From Martinezella calliandrae (GTDB taxonomy: Bacteria; Pseudomonadota; Alphaproteobacteria; Rhizobiales; Rhizobiaceae), in contig NZ_JARFYN010000039.1 of NCBI RefSeq assembly GCF_030272695.1, positions 1 through 64,000 of the forward strand: a stretch of 64,000 nucleotides of DNA, read 5' to 3'. This document shows positions 9,359 through 17,535 of this stretch, one piece after another; position 1 is the first letter of the stretch, and the number at the start of each line of letters is the position of its first letter. The notes under the pieces were generated by a model, which saw only the letters and a list, made by a program, of their open reading frames with translations, searched no databases and was not told the DNA's origin. A program made the position numbers and the translations under genes.

Positions 9359-10359
9359 CCATCGCTGCCGAAGAGCTGCAGTGGTAGCGTGCCTGTCACT
9401 ATGCTCAGAAGCCCATTACCCATACCGAATACCACGGCAAAGACCATGGCACCAGGGACGGAGGGGGCGGTCAGAAGAAGGATAAGCGTCCCGCCAGGAA
9501 TGAGTATCGCAGCAATCACGGCCAAATGGAGCGCTGGCAGGGTCTTGCCAAAGACCATGTTGATAAGGCGGCTGCCGACTTGCGATGGGCCGAACAGTGT
9601 CCCGGTCAGGGCGGCGGTAGTCCCCAGCCCTAGGCCGGATAGCAGCGGCACCATGTGCACCAGCACGGCCGAACTGACGAGCGACATCAGCGAAAACCCC
9701 ATGACCATCAGGCCGAACCCAAGTCGGCGGCGCGCTGGTGCCAGAACGCCTTCTATTCTCGGGTAGGCAGCTGACGACGCCACCCGGCGTGCGGATGCGG
9801 CATGCGAAAGCCAAGCATGGATCGGCATGCAGAGGAGCAGATTGATGACCGCAAAGACGAGGTAAACATTCTGCCAAGTCAGGTGCGCGTGCAGCGCGCT
9901 GGTGATCGGCCAAAACATCGTCGACGCAAAGCCGGCGATAAGAGTGAGATAGGTGATGCTGCGCGAAGCCACCTGTGGCCGGAGTTGAACGAGAAGAGCG
10001 AAGGCCGCCCCGTATTGCACCAAGTTGGCGGCGACTTCGACCGCGATCAGCGCGGCCATGAAGGCTGCCTTGTTCGGCGCATAGGAGCAGGCGACAAGCG
10101 CGATGGCAGCAACCGCTGAACCAATCGTCATCATGCGGCCCGCACCGATCTTGTCGAACAAAACCCCTAGCCAGGGTGCCGTCAGACCGCTGATCAAAAG
10201 GGCGGCCGACAGGGCACCGAAAACCCATTCGATCGACCAGGCAAAATATGCGGCCATGTCCGGGGCGAGAATGCTGAAGCTGTAATAGAGGGTGCCATAA
10301 CCGATGATCTGGGTAACGCCGAGCGCCACGACGGCGGCAAGCGGCACGCGTTCAGACAA
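9184..10359 (-). CDS. MFS transporter, last gene of the ars operon (ArsK-like candidate)
   Basis: This 391-residue, 12-helix major facilitator protein starts VPLAAVVALGVTQIIGYGTLYYSFS. The likely start is the TTG at 10359, which overlaps the arsC stop (TTGTCTGA), so translation is coupled to arsC. Frames opening further upstream lie wholly inside arsC. MFS exporters in rhizobial ars operons, such as Agrobacterium ArsK, export trivalent arsenicals and antimonite. That role fits the context, but no metal-binding Cys set is obvious, so the substrate is inferred from location. Confidence 0.78.
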   Translation of the reverse strand: MSERVPLAAVVALGVTQIIGYGTLYYSFSILAPDMAAYFAWSIEWVFGALSAALLISGLTAPWLGVLFDKIGAGRMMTIGSAVAAIALVACSYAPNKAAFMAALIAVEVAANLVQYGAAFALLVQLRPQVASRSITYLTLIAGFASTMFWPITSALHAHLTWQNVYLVFAVINLLLCMPIHAWLSHAASARRVASSAAYPRIEGVLAPARRRLGFGLMVMGFSLMSLVSSAVLVHMVPLLSGLGLGTTAALTGTLFGPSQVGSRLINMVFGKTLPALHLAVIAAILIPGGTLILLLTAPSVPGAMVFAVVFGMGNGLLSIVTGTLPLQLFGSDGYGKLQGKMMAARLILSALAPFVLALGMANMGITPSLSITAALGGLAVVAFIFIAVLR

Positions 10360-10780
10360 GGCGCTTGCCTTCGGCGTCGAGAACCTGCTGGCCGTCCTCC
10401 TTTGCGAATGGACCCTTGTGGGTGTCCGGCAGGATGTCCAGAACGACCTCCGAGGGCCGCGCCAGACGCGTTCCCAGCGGGCTGATGACAAACGGACGAT
10501 TGATCAGGATAGGGTCTTTCAACATGGCATCGAGCAATTGGTCGTCAGTCAGATCCAGGTTGTCGAGGCCCAGCTGAGCGTAGGGCGTGCCCTTTTGGCG
10601 GATTGCTTCGCGCACGCTCAAACCTGCATCGGCGATCATTTTCACGAGCTGTTCGCGGCTCGGGGGCGTCTTCAGATATTCTATGACCGTCGGCTCGATA
10701 CCAGCGTTGTGGATCATCGCCAGCGTGTTGCGGGAGGTTCCGCATTCCGGATTGTGATAGATCGTGACGTTCACGGTCAT
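10352..10780 (-). CDS. arsC: Arsenate reductase, glutaredoxin-linked
   Basis: ArsC (142 aa) reduces arsenate to arsenite using glutathione/glutaredoxin. The catalytic Cys is C13 in IYHNPECGTSRNTL, the E. coli R773-type active site. The family arginines appear in SVREAIRQKG, LINRPFVISPLGTRLARPSE. The ATG at 10780 gives the standard N terminus and follows aqpS by 4 bases. The product arsenite could leave by the aquaporin or the downstream MFS carrier encoded in the same operon. Confidence 0.95.
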   Translation of the reverse strand: MTVNVTIYHNPECGTSRNTLAMIHNAGIEPTVIEYLKTPPSREQLVKMIADAGLSVREAIRQKGTPYAQLGLDNLDLTDDQLLDAMLKDPILINRPFVISPLGTRLARPSEVVLDILPDTHKGPFAKEDGQQVLDAEGKRLV

Positions 10781-10784
10781 GAGG

Positions 10785-11480
10785 CTAGTTCCCATGTGTG
10801 TGTTGAGATTGAGCGGTGCGCGCTTCCATCAACAGCCAGCTTGAAAGAACGAGCGCGAGGAGACCGCCCAGGACTTCCGCGATGATGAAGCCTGGAAGAT
10901 CGATCGGACGGATGCCGGCAAAGCTATTCGTCAATGAGCGTGCAATCGCGACCGCGGGATTGGCAAACGACGTGGAGGCCGTGAACCAATATGCGGCGGT
11001 TATGTAGAGGCCGACCAACCAAGCGATCGCCTCGGAACGGAACCGCAAGCCGGCAAGAATGACGAAGACGAGGCCAAAAGTCGCCGTGACTTCGGCAAGC
11101 CATTGTCCGCCTCCAGTGCGGATGGTTGTCGCGGTCTGAAGCAGCGGCAGCTCGAACATGGCATGCGCGAGGAATGTTCCAAGGATGCCTCCGACGACTT
11201 GCGCTGCCGCGTAGGCAAGGGCGAATGTCGCTTTCAGCTCGCGACGCATGGCGAAAACCAGCGATACGACCGGGTTGAAGTGAGCGCCGGAGATAGGCCC
11301 CAGCAAGGTGATCAGCACCACGAGGATCGTCCCCGTTGCAAGCGTATTGGCAAGCAGCGCGAGCGCGGTGTCAGCCGTCAGCCTGTCCGCCATGATGCCC
11401 GAGCCGACAACGGTGGCGACCAGAAAGGAAGTGCCGAGAACCTCCGCTGTCAGCCGGCGCGAGAGCGAGAAAGGGGTCAT
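10785..11480 (-). CDS. aqpS: Aquaglyceroporin for arsenite efflux
   Basis: This is a 231-residue MIP-family channel with both half-helix motifs: NPV at residues 69-71 (GAHFNPVVSL) and NPA at 174-176 (SFANPAVAIA). Six membrane spans are visible. In Sinorhizobium meliloti, AqpS replaces ArsB: arsenite made by ArsC flows out down its gradient. The position between arsN2 and arsC supports the same role. Its start overlaps the arsN2 stop (ATGA). The C-terminal HTHGN tail carries two His. Confidence 0.92.
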   Translation of the reverse strand: MTPFSLSRRLTAEVLGTSFLVATVVGSGIMADRLTADTALALLANTLATGTILVVLITLLGPISGAHFNPVVSLVFAMRRELKATFALAYAAAQVVGGILGTFLAHAMFELPLLQTATTIRTGGGQWLAEVTATFGLVFVILAGLRFRSEAIAWLVGLYITAAYWFTASTSFANPAVAIARSLTNSFAGIRPIDLPGFIIAEVLGGLLALVLSSWLLMEARTAQSQHTHGN

Positions 11481-11923
11481 CGTTTCAGATCCATGGCCAT
11501 GAGGGCGGCAGAGGCAGGGCAGATGCTTGTTGCCTGGCGCGTCGCCAGGATGGCATTCGGGGCGGCATCACGCTCGATCTCCTCGAAGCCACAGGCCTTA
11601 AAGAAGGGAGCGGCAGTATCGGTCAGCAGATAGGCCGCGCTTGCCCCACCATCACGCGCCTTGTCGAGGAGTTTCTGCATGACCGCCTGACCAATGCCTC
11701 GGTCGCGATGGCCCGGCAGCACGACGAAGGAGCGCAACAGCGCGCTCGCCTCGTAAAGTTCGATCCCGCCGAAGGCAACTGTTGTCCTGCCCATCGAGAA
11801 GCGGAAAAACCGACGGCCGTCTTCAGTCAAATCGTCGGTGGGAAGGCGAGCATCTGCCAGGGCTTCCCGCAATTGCGGTGCGTTCGCTGCGATCGCGTCC
11901 ATCCAAATGTCAGGGTCGGTCAT
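11477..11923 (-). CDS. arsN2: GNAT acetyltransferase, ArsN2-type
   Basis: This 148-residue GCN5-type N-acetyltransferase has the acetyl-CoA loop LPGHRDRGIGQAVMQKLL and the C-terminal FFKACGFEEIER. It ends with ATRQATSICPASAALM, a tail I associate with the ArsN2 group found in ars operons. ArsN1 acetylates arsinothricin; the substrate of ArsN2 is not established to my knowledge. The ATG at 11923 overlaps the arsR stop by ATGA, so I prefer it to the in-frame ATG at 11932. Confidence 0.8.
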   Translation of the reverse strand: MTDPDIWMDAIAANAPQLREALADARLPTDDLTEDGRRFFRFSMGRTTVAFGGIELYEASALLRSFVVLPGHRDRGIGQAVMQKLLDKARDGGASAAYLLTDTAAPFFKACGFEEIERDAAPNAILATRQATSICPASAALMAMDLKR

Positions 11924-12273
11924 CGGACACATCCCTCATCGGGCGGGCAGCAGGTTGGCGCAGCCTTAACGGGCGCGCAGATCTCTGGATGGCCGCCACA
12001 GCAGTCTTCCATCAGGAAGCGCACGAGGCCGCCAAGCGCGTCGTAATTTGCGGTGTAGATGATCGAACGGGCCTCGCGTTGCTGGCTTACGAGGCCTGCG
12101 TGATCCAATTCCTTAAGGTGAAACGAGACGTTCGACGGCGACACGTCAAGTTTCTCCGCAATCGACCCAGCCGCCATACCTTCAGGGCCAGAAACGACAA
12201 GCATGCGGACGATCTGTAGGCGCGTCTCCTGGGAGAGCGCACCGAACGAGGCGAGGGCTTGACGTTCGTCCAT
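11920..12273 (-). CDS. arsR: ArsR-family arsenite-responsive repressor
   Basis: This 117-residue winged-helix repressor has ALSQETRLQIVRMLV at the N terminus and the recognition helix SPSNVSFHLKELDHAGLV. The C terminus is cysteine-rich: C91-C92, C99, C108-C109 and C115. That arrangement resembles ArsR proteins with a C-terminal As(III) site, such as Acidithiobacillus ArsR, rather than the E. coli helix-3 CxC type. It leads the operon arsR-arsN2-aqpS-arsC-MFS. It probably represses both this operon and the divergent DUF6428 gene from their shared 42-bp intergenic region. Confidence 0.93.
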   Translation of the reverse strand: MDERQALASFGALSQETRLQIVRMLVVSGPEGMAAGSIAEKLDVSPSNVSFHLKELDHAGLVSQQREARSIIYTANYDALGGLVRFLMEDCCGGHPEICAPVKAAPTCCPPDEGCVR

Positions 12274-12275
12274 AA

Positions 12276-12299
12276 TTCAATAATCCTTGAAATGTTGAA
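12276..12299. promoter_or_regulatory. Candidate ArsR operator in the divergent ars intergenic region
   Basis: TTCAA at 12276-12280 faces TTGAA at 12287-12291, with a second TTGAA at 12295-12299. The elements sit between the arsR start (12273) and the DUF6428 start (12316). ArsR operators commonly contain TTCAA/TTGAA-type half sites. Assignment is by motif and position only. Confidence 0.5.
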
Positions 12300-12315
12300 A
12301 CGAGGAGTACCTCAA

Positions 12316-12828
12316 ATGAACGCGATCGACAAGACCCTCTCCGAGGATATCAGCCTTGGCCTGTTGCTCGACAGCTTGGCAGCTTCCGAAGATCTCCCCT
12401 TGGTGTTCCACTATGATCGCCAGCCGGTAAAGCCGGGCTATCATGTAACCGAAGTCAAAGCCGGGCAGTTTTCCGCACTCGATTGCGGCGCTAATCCGGA
12501 AGCTTGGTCGGAGATCTTCGTGCAGCTCTGGGATATCGAGGAAGACGACCGCAGGCACATGCCGGCGGGCAAGTTCGCAGCGATCATCCGCAAGGTGTCC
12601 GACCATGTGCAACTCGACCGATCGGCGCGGCTGACCTTTGAGGTCAGCGATGGTGTCCGCCCGATGCAGCTTTATTGCGCCGCTGTCCCGAGCGTTCAAG
12701 GCGGGGCTGTGCACGTGGACCTGGCCCCCCGTGCGGCGAGTTGCAAACCACGCGATCGGTGGCTGGCGGAGCAAACCCAATCTACGTCCTGCTGCGCTCC
12801 GACCAGTGCGGGCAAATGCTGCGGCTGA
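12316..12828 (+). CDS. DUF6428 family protein with C-terminal CC..CC motif
   Basis: This 170-residue soluble protein is divergent from arsR. It carries FHYDRQPVKPGYHVTEVKAG near residues 31-50, a central LWDIEEDDRRHMPAGKFAAII, and a tail with paired cysteines C159-C160 and C168-C169. DUF6428 proteins recur beside arsenic genes but, as far as I know, have no assigned function. The ATG at 12316 follows GAGGAG; the frame opens earlier, inside the operator region. The CC pairs suggest thiol binding of arsenite, for example as a sensor, carrier or sink. That is inference. Confidence 0.8.
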   Translation: MNAIDKTLSEDISLGLLLDSLAASEDLPLVFHYDRQPVKPGYHVTEVKAGQFSALDCGANPEAWSEIFVQLWDIEEDDRRHMPAGKFAAIIRKVSDHVQLDRSARLTFEVSDGVRPMQLYCAAVPSVQGGAVHVDLAPRAASCKPRDRWLAEQTQSTSCCAPTSAGKCCG

Positions 12829-13012
12829 ATTCGAGGACGCCGGCTTTAGGCCGACGGCGGAAAATCAAGCGAAAGCCGTGTAGCCGTCAGCTCCTTGATT
12901 AAGCAATCTACGATTGACAAATGGCGGCGAGGCCATAATCTGCGTGCAGCCCTTGTGATCATCCGCTTTACGGAGACGAGGATATGCTGGTGCCGTCGTC
13001 CTTGATGCAGAA

Positions 13013-13894
13013 ATGGCCAAGCACATGAGATGGCTGCTGCTCGTCGGTCTTGCCGTTTGCATGCAGGCCTCCGCGGCGAGCGCCGGGACGCTCGACACGC
13101 TGCGGGAGCGCGGAACCCTGCGCATCGGCTACGTTGTTGACGAAGCGCCGTTCTCCTCCAGCAAGCCTGACGCAAAACCGACAGGATATGCCGTCGACCT
13201 CTGCGGCAAGGTCGCTGACGAAATCGAACATGTGGTCCCGCAGGTGAAGCGCGAATACGTCGAGATGACGCTCGCCAATGGCTTCGATAGCGTCAAGAGC
13301 GGTCAGGTGGACCTGCTTTGCGGCGCAGTCACCGTTAATCTGGAAAGGCGGGAAATCGTCGACTTCTCGCAGCCAATCTTCCTGACCGGAGCGAGCGCGC
13401 TGCTCCGCAGGGACTCGCCCGACTATCTGCAATCCCTTTTCCTGGACAAGCCCGCTCCTCGAGCCGTCAGCCAGAATCTCGCGTCCACCAGCGTCATCGG
13501 CGTGCGCGCAAACACGACGACGGACGCGATTTTGCGTAAGGCGCAAAGCACCGAGATATCGAAGACACGGATTGCCGATTTCAATACGCATGAGGAAGGG
13601 CTCAAGGCGCTGGAGGAACACAAGATCGACGCCTATTTCGCTGATCAGGTGCTGCTCATGAGCCTCGCCAAGCGAGCGCACAATCCGTCCTCGCTAGAGG
13701 TAGGCGATCGTCTGTTCACGCATGAACCCTATGCAATCGCCCTCAGGCGCGACGATGGCGATTTCCGCCTGGTGGTCGACCGCGCCTTGACGGATTTCTA
13801 TCTGTCGGACGGTTTTCTGCCACTGCTCCAAACCTATTTCGGAAGCGACGCGCCGATGCTGCACACGCAGATCATGATGGAGCATGTGCCCTAA
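13013..13894 (+). CDS. Periplasmic amino-acid-type ABC substrate-binding protein (orphan)
   Basis: This is a 293-residue SBP_bac_3 (PBP2) protein. A signal peptide (MAKHMRWLLLVGLAVCMQAS, cleavage after ASA) is followed by TLDTLRERGTLRIGYVVDEAPFS, GYAVDLCGKVADEI and the VDLLCGAVTVNLERREIVDFSQP block diagnostic of polar amino-acid binders. No permease or ATPase gene is adjacent, so it either serves a system elsewhere or acts in signalling. The stop codon lies at the edge of a RIME-like repeat. The start is the ATG giving a clean signal peptide. Confidence 0.85.
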   Translation: MAKHMRWLLLVGLAVCMQASAASAGTLDTLRERGTLRIGYVVDEAPFSSSKPDAKPTGYAVDLCGKVADEIEHVVPQVKREYVEMTLANGFDSVKSGQVDLLCGAVTVNLERREIVDFSQPIFLTGASALLRRDSPDYLQSLFLDKPAPRAVSQNLASTSVIGVRANTTTDAILRKAQSTEISKTRIADFNTHEEGLKALEEHKIDAYFADQVLLMSLAKRAHNPSSLEVGDRLFTHEPYAIALRRDDGDFRLVVDRALTDFYLSDGFLPLLQTYFGSDAPMLHTQIMMEHVP

Positions 13895-13991
13895 AGCGCA
13901 TCACGATCTCTAGGATTCGTCGTTGCGCTTTAGGTTCTTGATCTTGCGCCTCTCGTTGTCGCAAAACCATTGCGCAGTTTTGTGCGACATG
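13890..13991. repeat. RIME-like rhizobial intergenic repeat
   Basis: CCTAAAGCGCA at 13890 is mirrored by TGCGCTTTAGG at 13924-13934. A second, weaker dyad follows (GTCGCAAAACC against TTTTGTGCGACA). This layout and wording matches the palindromic intergenic mosaic elements that recur hundreds of times in Rhizobium and Agrobacterium genomes. It separates two convergent genes and may help end their transcripts. Confidence 0.7.
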
Positions 13992-14023
13992 CCCTGGCGG
14001 CGGCATAGAGATGCCATGGCACC

Positions 14024-14497
14024 TCAGCCTCGCCTGGCGGCTTCGATGGCCCTGACGTCGATCTTGCGCATGGTCATCATGGCATCAAAAGCACGTTTGG
14101 CTTCATCGCCGCCTACAGCGAGCGCTTCCATCAGCACGCGCGGCGTGATCTGCCAGGACACACCCCACTTGTCCTTGCACCAGCCACATTCGCTTTCCTG
14201 GCCGCCGTTGCCGACAATGGCGTTCCAGTAGCGGTCGGTTTCTTCCTGATCGTCGGTCGAAATTTGAAACGAGAAGGCTTCGCTGTGCTTGACCCCGGAG
14301 CCGCCGTTCAGGCCGATACAAGGAATGCCCGCAACGGTGAATTCGACAACCAAAGCGTCTCCCTGCTTACCGCTCGGATAATCTCCAGGCGCGCGCATGA
14401 TCGCGCCCACTGCACTGTCCGGAAATGTTTCGGCATAAAAGCGGGCGGCGGCTTCAGCATCTTTGTCATACCACACGCAGATCGTGTTCTTTGCCAT
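14024..14497 (-). CDS. VOC family protein (PhnB/glyoxalase-like)
   Basis: This 157-residue protein has the PhnB-type vicinal-oxygen-chelate fold: ICVWYDKDAEAAARFYAETFPDS at the start, FQISTDDQEETDRYWNAI centrally and ECGWCKDKWGVSWQITP late. Members are often mislabelled 3-demethylubiquinone methyltransferase; the true substrate is unknown. The ATG at 14497 gives the usual MAKNTICVW start, whereas the upstream extension to 14572 lacks family character. It seems monocistronic. Confidence 0.82.
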   Translation of the reverse strand: MAKNTICVWYDKDAEAAARFYAETFPDSAVGAIMRAPGDYPSGKQGDALVVEFTVAGIPCIGLNGGSGVKHSEAFSFQISTDDQEETDRYWNAIVGNGGQESECGWCKDKWGVSWQITPRVLMEALAVGGDEAKRAFDAMMTMRKIDVRAIEAARRG

Positions 14498-14648
14498 TGC
14501 GTAGTCCCTTCGCTCGTGGATCCCCTCTTGAACTAAGAGGCAATCCGTTTTTCGCCAGCCCATGTCGGCCATTTTACTTGGTCAATAGCGAAGCGCCGCC
14601 GATGCTCGAAGCGTGCGCTTTGCGGCCAAGCGGTGCCGTCGGCACCAC

Positions 14649-17114
14649 TCACGCCCGCTCCACAAACCCATCCAGCACGCGCTTTTGCCCGGCCTTATCA
14701 AAATCAATCGTCAGCTTGTTGCCCTCGATCTCAGAAATATTGCCGTTGCCGAACTTCATGTGGAAGACCCGGTCGCCGACCGCGAAGCGGGAGGGCTCGG
14801 AGGAGGTGGATTTGGCGACAAGTTCGCCGTCGATGGTGCGGGTTCTAGGGCCACTTTCGCCGTAGCCGATGCGTTCCACCGCGTGGCCGGAGCGGGAGCC
14901 CCAATTGTCGCGGGTTGCGTCCGTCTTGTTGGCTTGCGCACGTTTCCAGCCGGGGGTGGAATAGGTATTGGCGAAGGGATCGGCCTTGTCGAAGCGTGAC
15001 TGGCCATAGCCGCCGCGACCGTAACCGCCGTAGGATTGCTCCATCTCGGCGACTTCGACATGCGTCTCTGGCAATTCGTCGAGGAAGCGGGAAGGGATGG
15101 TCGATTGCCAGAGGCCATGGATGCGACGGTTAGAGACGAACCAGATGTGGCAGCGGCGCTTGGCGCGGGTGAGGCCGACATAGGCGAGGCGGCGTTCTTC
15201 CTCCAGGCCGGCACGGCCGCTTTCGTCGAGCGAGCGCTGGTGCGGAAACAGTCCTTCCTCCCAGCCGGGCAGGAAAACGGTGTCGAATTCCAGGCCCTTT
15301 GCCGAGTGCAGCGTCATGATCGAGACGGCGTCCAGATCCTCGTTCTGCTCGGCGTCCATGACGAGGGCGACATGCTCAAGGAAGCCGCGCATGGATTCGA
15401 AGCTTTCCATCGAGCGGATGAGTTCCTTGAGGTTTTCCAGGCGCCCCGGTGCTTCCGCGGATTTGTCGTTCTTCCACATGTCGGTATAGCCCGACTCTTC
15501 GAGTATCTGTTCGGCAAGCTCGGTATGCGGCGTGTTTTCGAGCAATCCCTGCCAGCGTCGGAAAGATTGCACGACGTCGAACAGCGCCTTGCGCGCCTTC
15601 GGCTTCATCTCGTCCGTCTCGATGATGTCGGCGGCTGCCGCCAGCATCGGAATATCGCGGACACGGGCATAGTCGTGAAGCGCGCGCACGGTGGTATCGC
15701 CAAGACCACGCTTGGGCGTATTGATGATGCGCTCGAAGGCGAGATCGTCGGCCGGCTGGCAGACGAGCCGGAAATAGGCCATCGCATCGCGAATTTCGAG
15801 GCGCTCGTAAAAGCGCGGGCCGCCGACGACGCGATAGTTGAGGCCGAGCGTGACGAAACGGTCTTCGAATTCGCGCATCTGGAAGGAGGCGCGCACGAGG
15901 ATCGCCATGTCGTTGAGATTGTGCTTGTCGCGCTGAAGCTGCTCGATCTCTTCGCCGATCGCGCGGGCTTCCTCCTCGGAATCCCAGGAGGCGTGCACCT
16001 GCACCTTGATGTCGTCGGGATTGGAACGGTCGGTGAACAGCGTCTTGCCGAGCCGGCCCTCATTATGGGCGATGAGATGTGCAGCGGCGCCGAGAATATG
16101 CTCGGTGGAGCGGTAGTTGCGCTCCAGCTTGATCACCTTGGCGCCAGGAAAATCCTTCTCGAAGCGCAGGATGTTGTCCACTTCCGCGCCGCGCCAGCCG
16201 TAGATCGACTGATCGTCGTCGCCGACGCAGCAGACATTCTGCAGTTCGCCCTTCGGGCGCTGCGCCAACAGACGCAGCCACATATATTGCGCGGTGTTCG
16301 TGTCCTGATACTCGTCGACGAGGATATAGCGGAAACGCTGGTGATATTCCTTCAATACATCCGGATTTTGCCGGAACATATTGATCGGATGCAGCAAAAG
16401 GTCGCCGAAATCGCAGGCATTCAGCGTCTTCAGGCGGGCCTGATAGGCGCTATAGAGTTCGCGGCCCTTGCCATTGGCGAAGGCGCGCGCGTCGCCTTCG
16501 GCAACATCGGCCGGGCCGAGGCCTTTGTTTTTCCAGGTGTCGATCATGCCAGCGAATTGCTTGGCGGGCCAACGCTTGTCGTCTATCCCCTCCGCCTGGA
16601 TCAATTGCTTGATCAGGCGCACGACATCATCGGTGTCGAGAATGGTGAAACTAGAGGAGAGGCCGACGAGCTCTGAATGGCGGCGCAGCAGCTTGACGCC
16701 GATCGAGTGGAACGTGCCGAGCCAGGGCATGCCCTCGACGGCGCCGCCGACCAGCAGCGTAATGCGCTCCTTCATTTCGCGCGCAGCTTTGTTGGTGAAG
16801 GTGACGGCGAGGATTTGCGACGGGAAAGCGCGGTTGGTCGACAAGATATGGGCGATGCGCGTCGTCAGCACCCGCGTCTTGCCGGTGCCGGCGCCCGCAA
16901 GCACCAGAACCGGTCCATCCAGCGTCTCCACTGCTTCAGCCTGTTCCGGATTGAGGCCGGCGAGATAATCTGGCCGGCGGCCGCTATCGCGCGCCGCCAT
17001 GGCGCGGGCCGCAATACCGCCACCGGCGGGGCCAGGTGCGGGTGCTGGCCGGCGCGGAGCAAGTCGCTCCGGCTCCTCGTCAAAGAAGGGAATATCGTCA
17101 TGTCCGATGGTCAT
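14649..17114 (-). CDS. uvrD: ATP-dependent DNA helicase UvrD/PcrA (SF1)
   Basis: This 821-residue 3'-5' helicase acts in nucleotide-excision and mismatch repair. Motifs in order are GLNPEQAEAVETLDGPVLVL (Q motif), AGAGTGKT (Walker A), ILVDEYQDTN (Walker B), GDDDQSIYGWRGA (III), then VSIMTLHSAKGLEFDTVFLP and YVGLTRAKRR. The C terminus is the PcrA/UvrD Tudor-like domain (VGDRVFHMKFGNGNIS...). I placed the start at the ATG at 17114 (MTIGHDDIPFF); the frame extends to 17183, but that extension is hydrophobic and not family-like. The gene stands alone on the minus strand. Confidence 0.95.
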   Translation of the reverse strand: MTIGHDDIPFFDEEPERLAPRRPAPAPGPAGGGIAARAMAARDSGRRPDYLAGLNPEQAEAVETLDGPVLVLAGAGTGKTRVLTTRIAHILSTNRAFPSQILAVTFTNKAAREMKERITLLVGGAVEGMPWLGTFHSIGVKLLRRHSELVGLSSSFTILDTDDVVRLIKQLIQAEGIDDKRWPAKQFAGMIDTWKNKGLGPADVAEGDARAFANGKGRELYSAYQARLKTLNACDFGDLLLHPINMFRQNPDVLKEYHQRFRYILVDEYQDTNTAQYMWLRLLAQRPKGELQNVCCVGDDDQSIYGWRGAEVDNILRFEKDFPGAKVIKLERNYRSTEHILGAAAHLIAHNEGRLGKTLFTDRSNPDDIKVQVHASWDSEEEARAIGEEIEQLQRDKHNLNDMAILVRASFQMREFEDRFVTLGLNYRVVGGPRFYERLEIRDAMAYFRLVCQPADDLAFERIINTPKRGLGDTTVRALHDYARVRDIPMLAAAADIIETDEMKPKARKALFDVVQSFRRWQGLLENTPHTELAEQILEESGYTDMWKNDKSAEAPGRLENLKELIRSMESFESMRGFLEHVALVMDAEQNEDLDAVSIMTLHSAKGLEFDTVFLPGWEEGLFPHQRSLDESGRAGLEEERRLAYVGLTRAKRRCHIWFVSNRRIHGLWQSTIPSRFLDELPETHVEVAEMEQSYGGYGRGGYGQSRFDKADPFANTYSTPGWKRAQANKTDATRDNWGSRSGHAVERIGYGESGPRTRTIDGELVAKSTSSEPSRFAVGDRVFHMKFGNGNISEIEGNKLTIDFDKAGQKRVLDGFVERA

Positions 17115-17535
17115 GCGGCTCAATGTAATGATTCTGCCCTGAAAGGCAAAAGAAACGGCCCGGAAATAGAACAAAAAGTGCACATTCTTTCGTGCAAAAG
17201 CCTATTGAACAGTTCGCCCCGCACATATTTGCGACCGTTCACCAGTGGATGGCGCGAAGGTCGCCAAGCTTAGGGCCGCGCAATGATCACAATCACAGCA
17301 TGATGGATCATTTCTGGGTTCAACGAAGGTTTGTGGTGAATAATACGTTTCGATTATCGCTTTATTAAGCATGCTTGATAATCATAGGTGCCCGTAACCG
17401 CTCGAGTTCAGGCGTTGTTTTTGCCGGGCTCATCGTTCGCCGACACGCTCGGCCCGCGCGCATGAATGCCCGCGGAATGGGTTCCAATGTCTCCTTGTAT
17501 TTGTTGCGTATTATTGCGTTCGGAGTTCATGTGTC
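17115..17535. other. Intergenic region between divergent uvrD and flagellin
   Basis: No gene seen. It must hold both promoters. A 10-bp perfect palindrome (AAGCATGCTT) lies in an A/T-rich patch near 17365-17390 and is a candidate regulator site for the flagellin gene. Confidence 0.4.

Noticed and set aside
15036-16676. 546-codon open frame opposite uvrD
   Set aside because: Antisense to conserved helicase motifs with no family resemblance of its own; third-position GC bias explains it.
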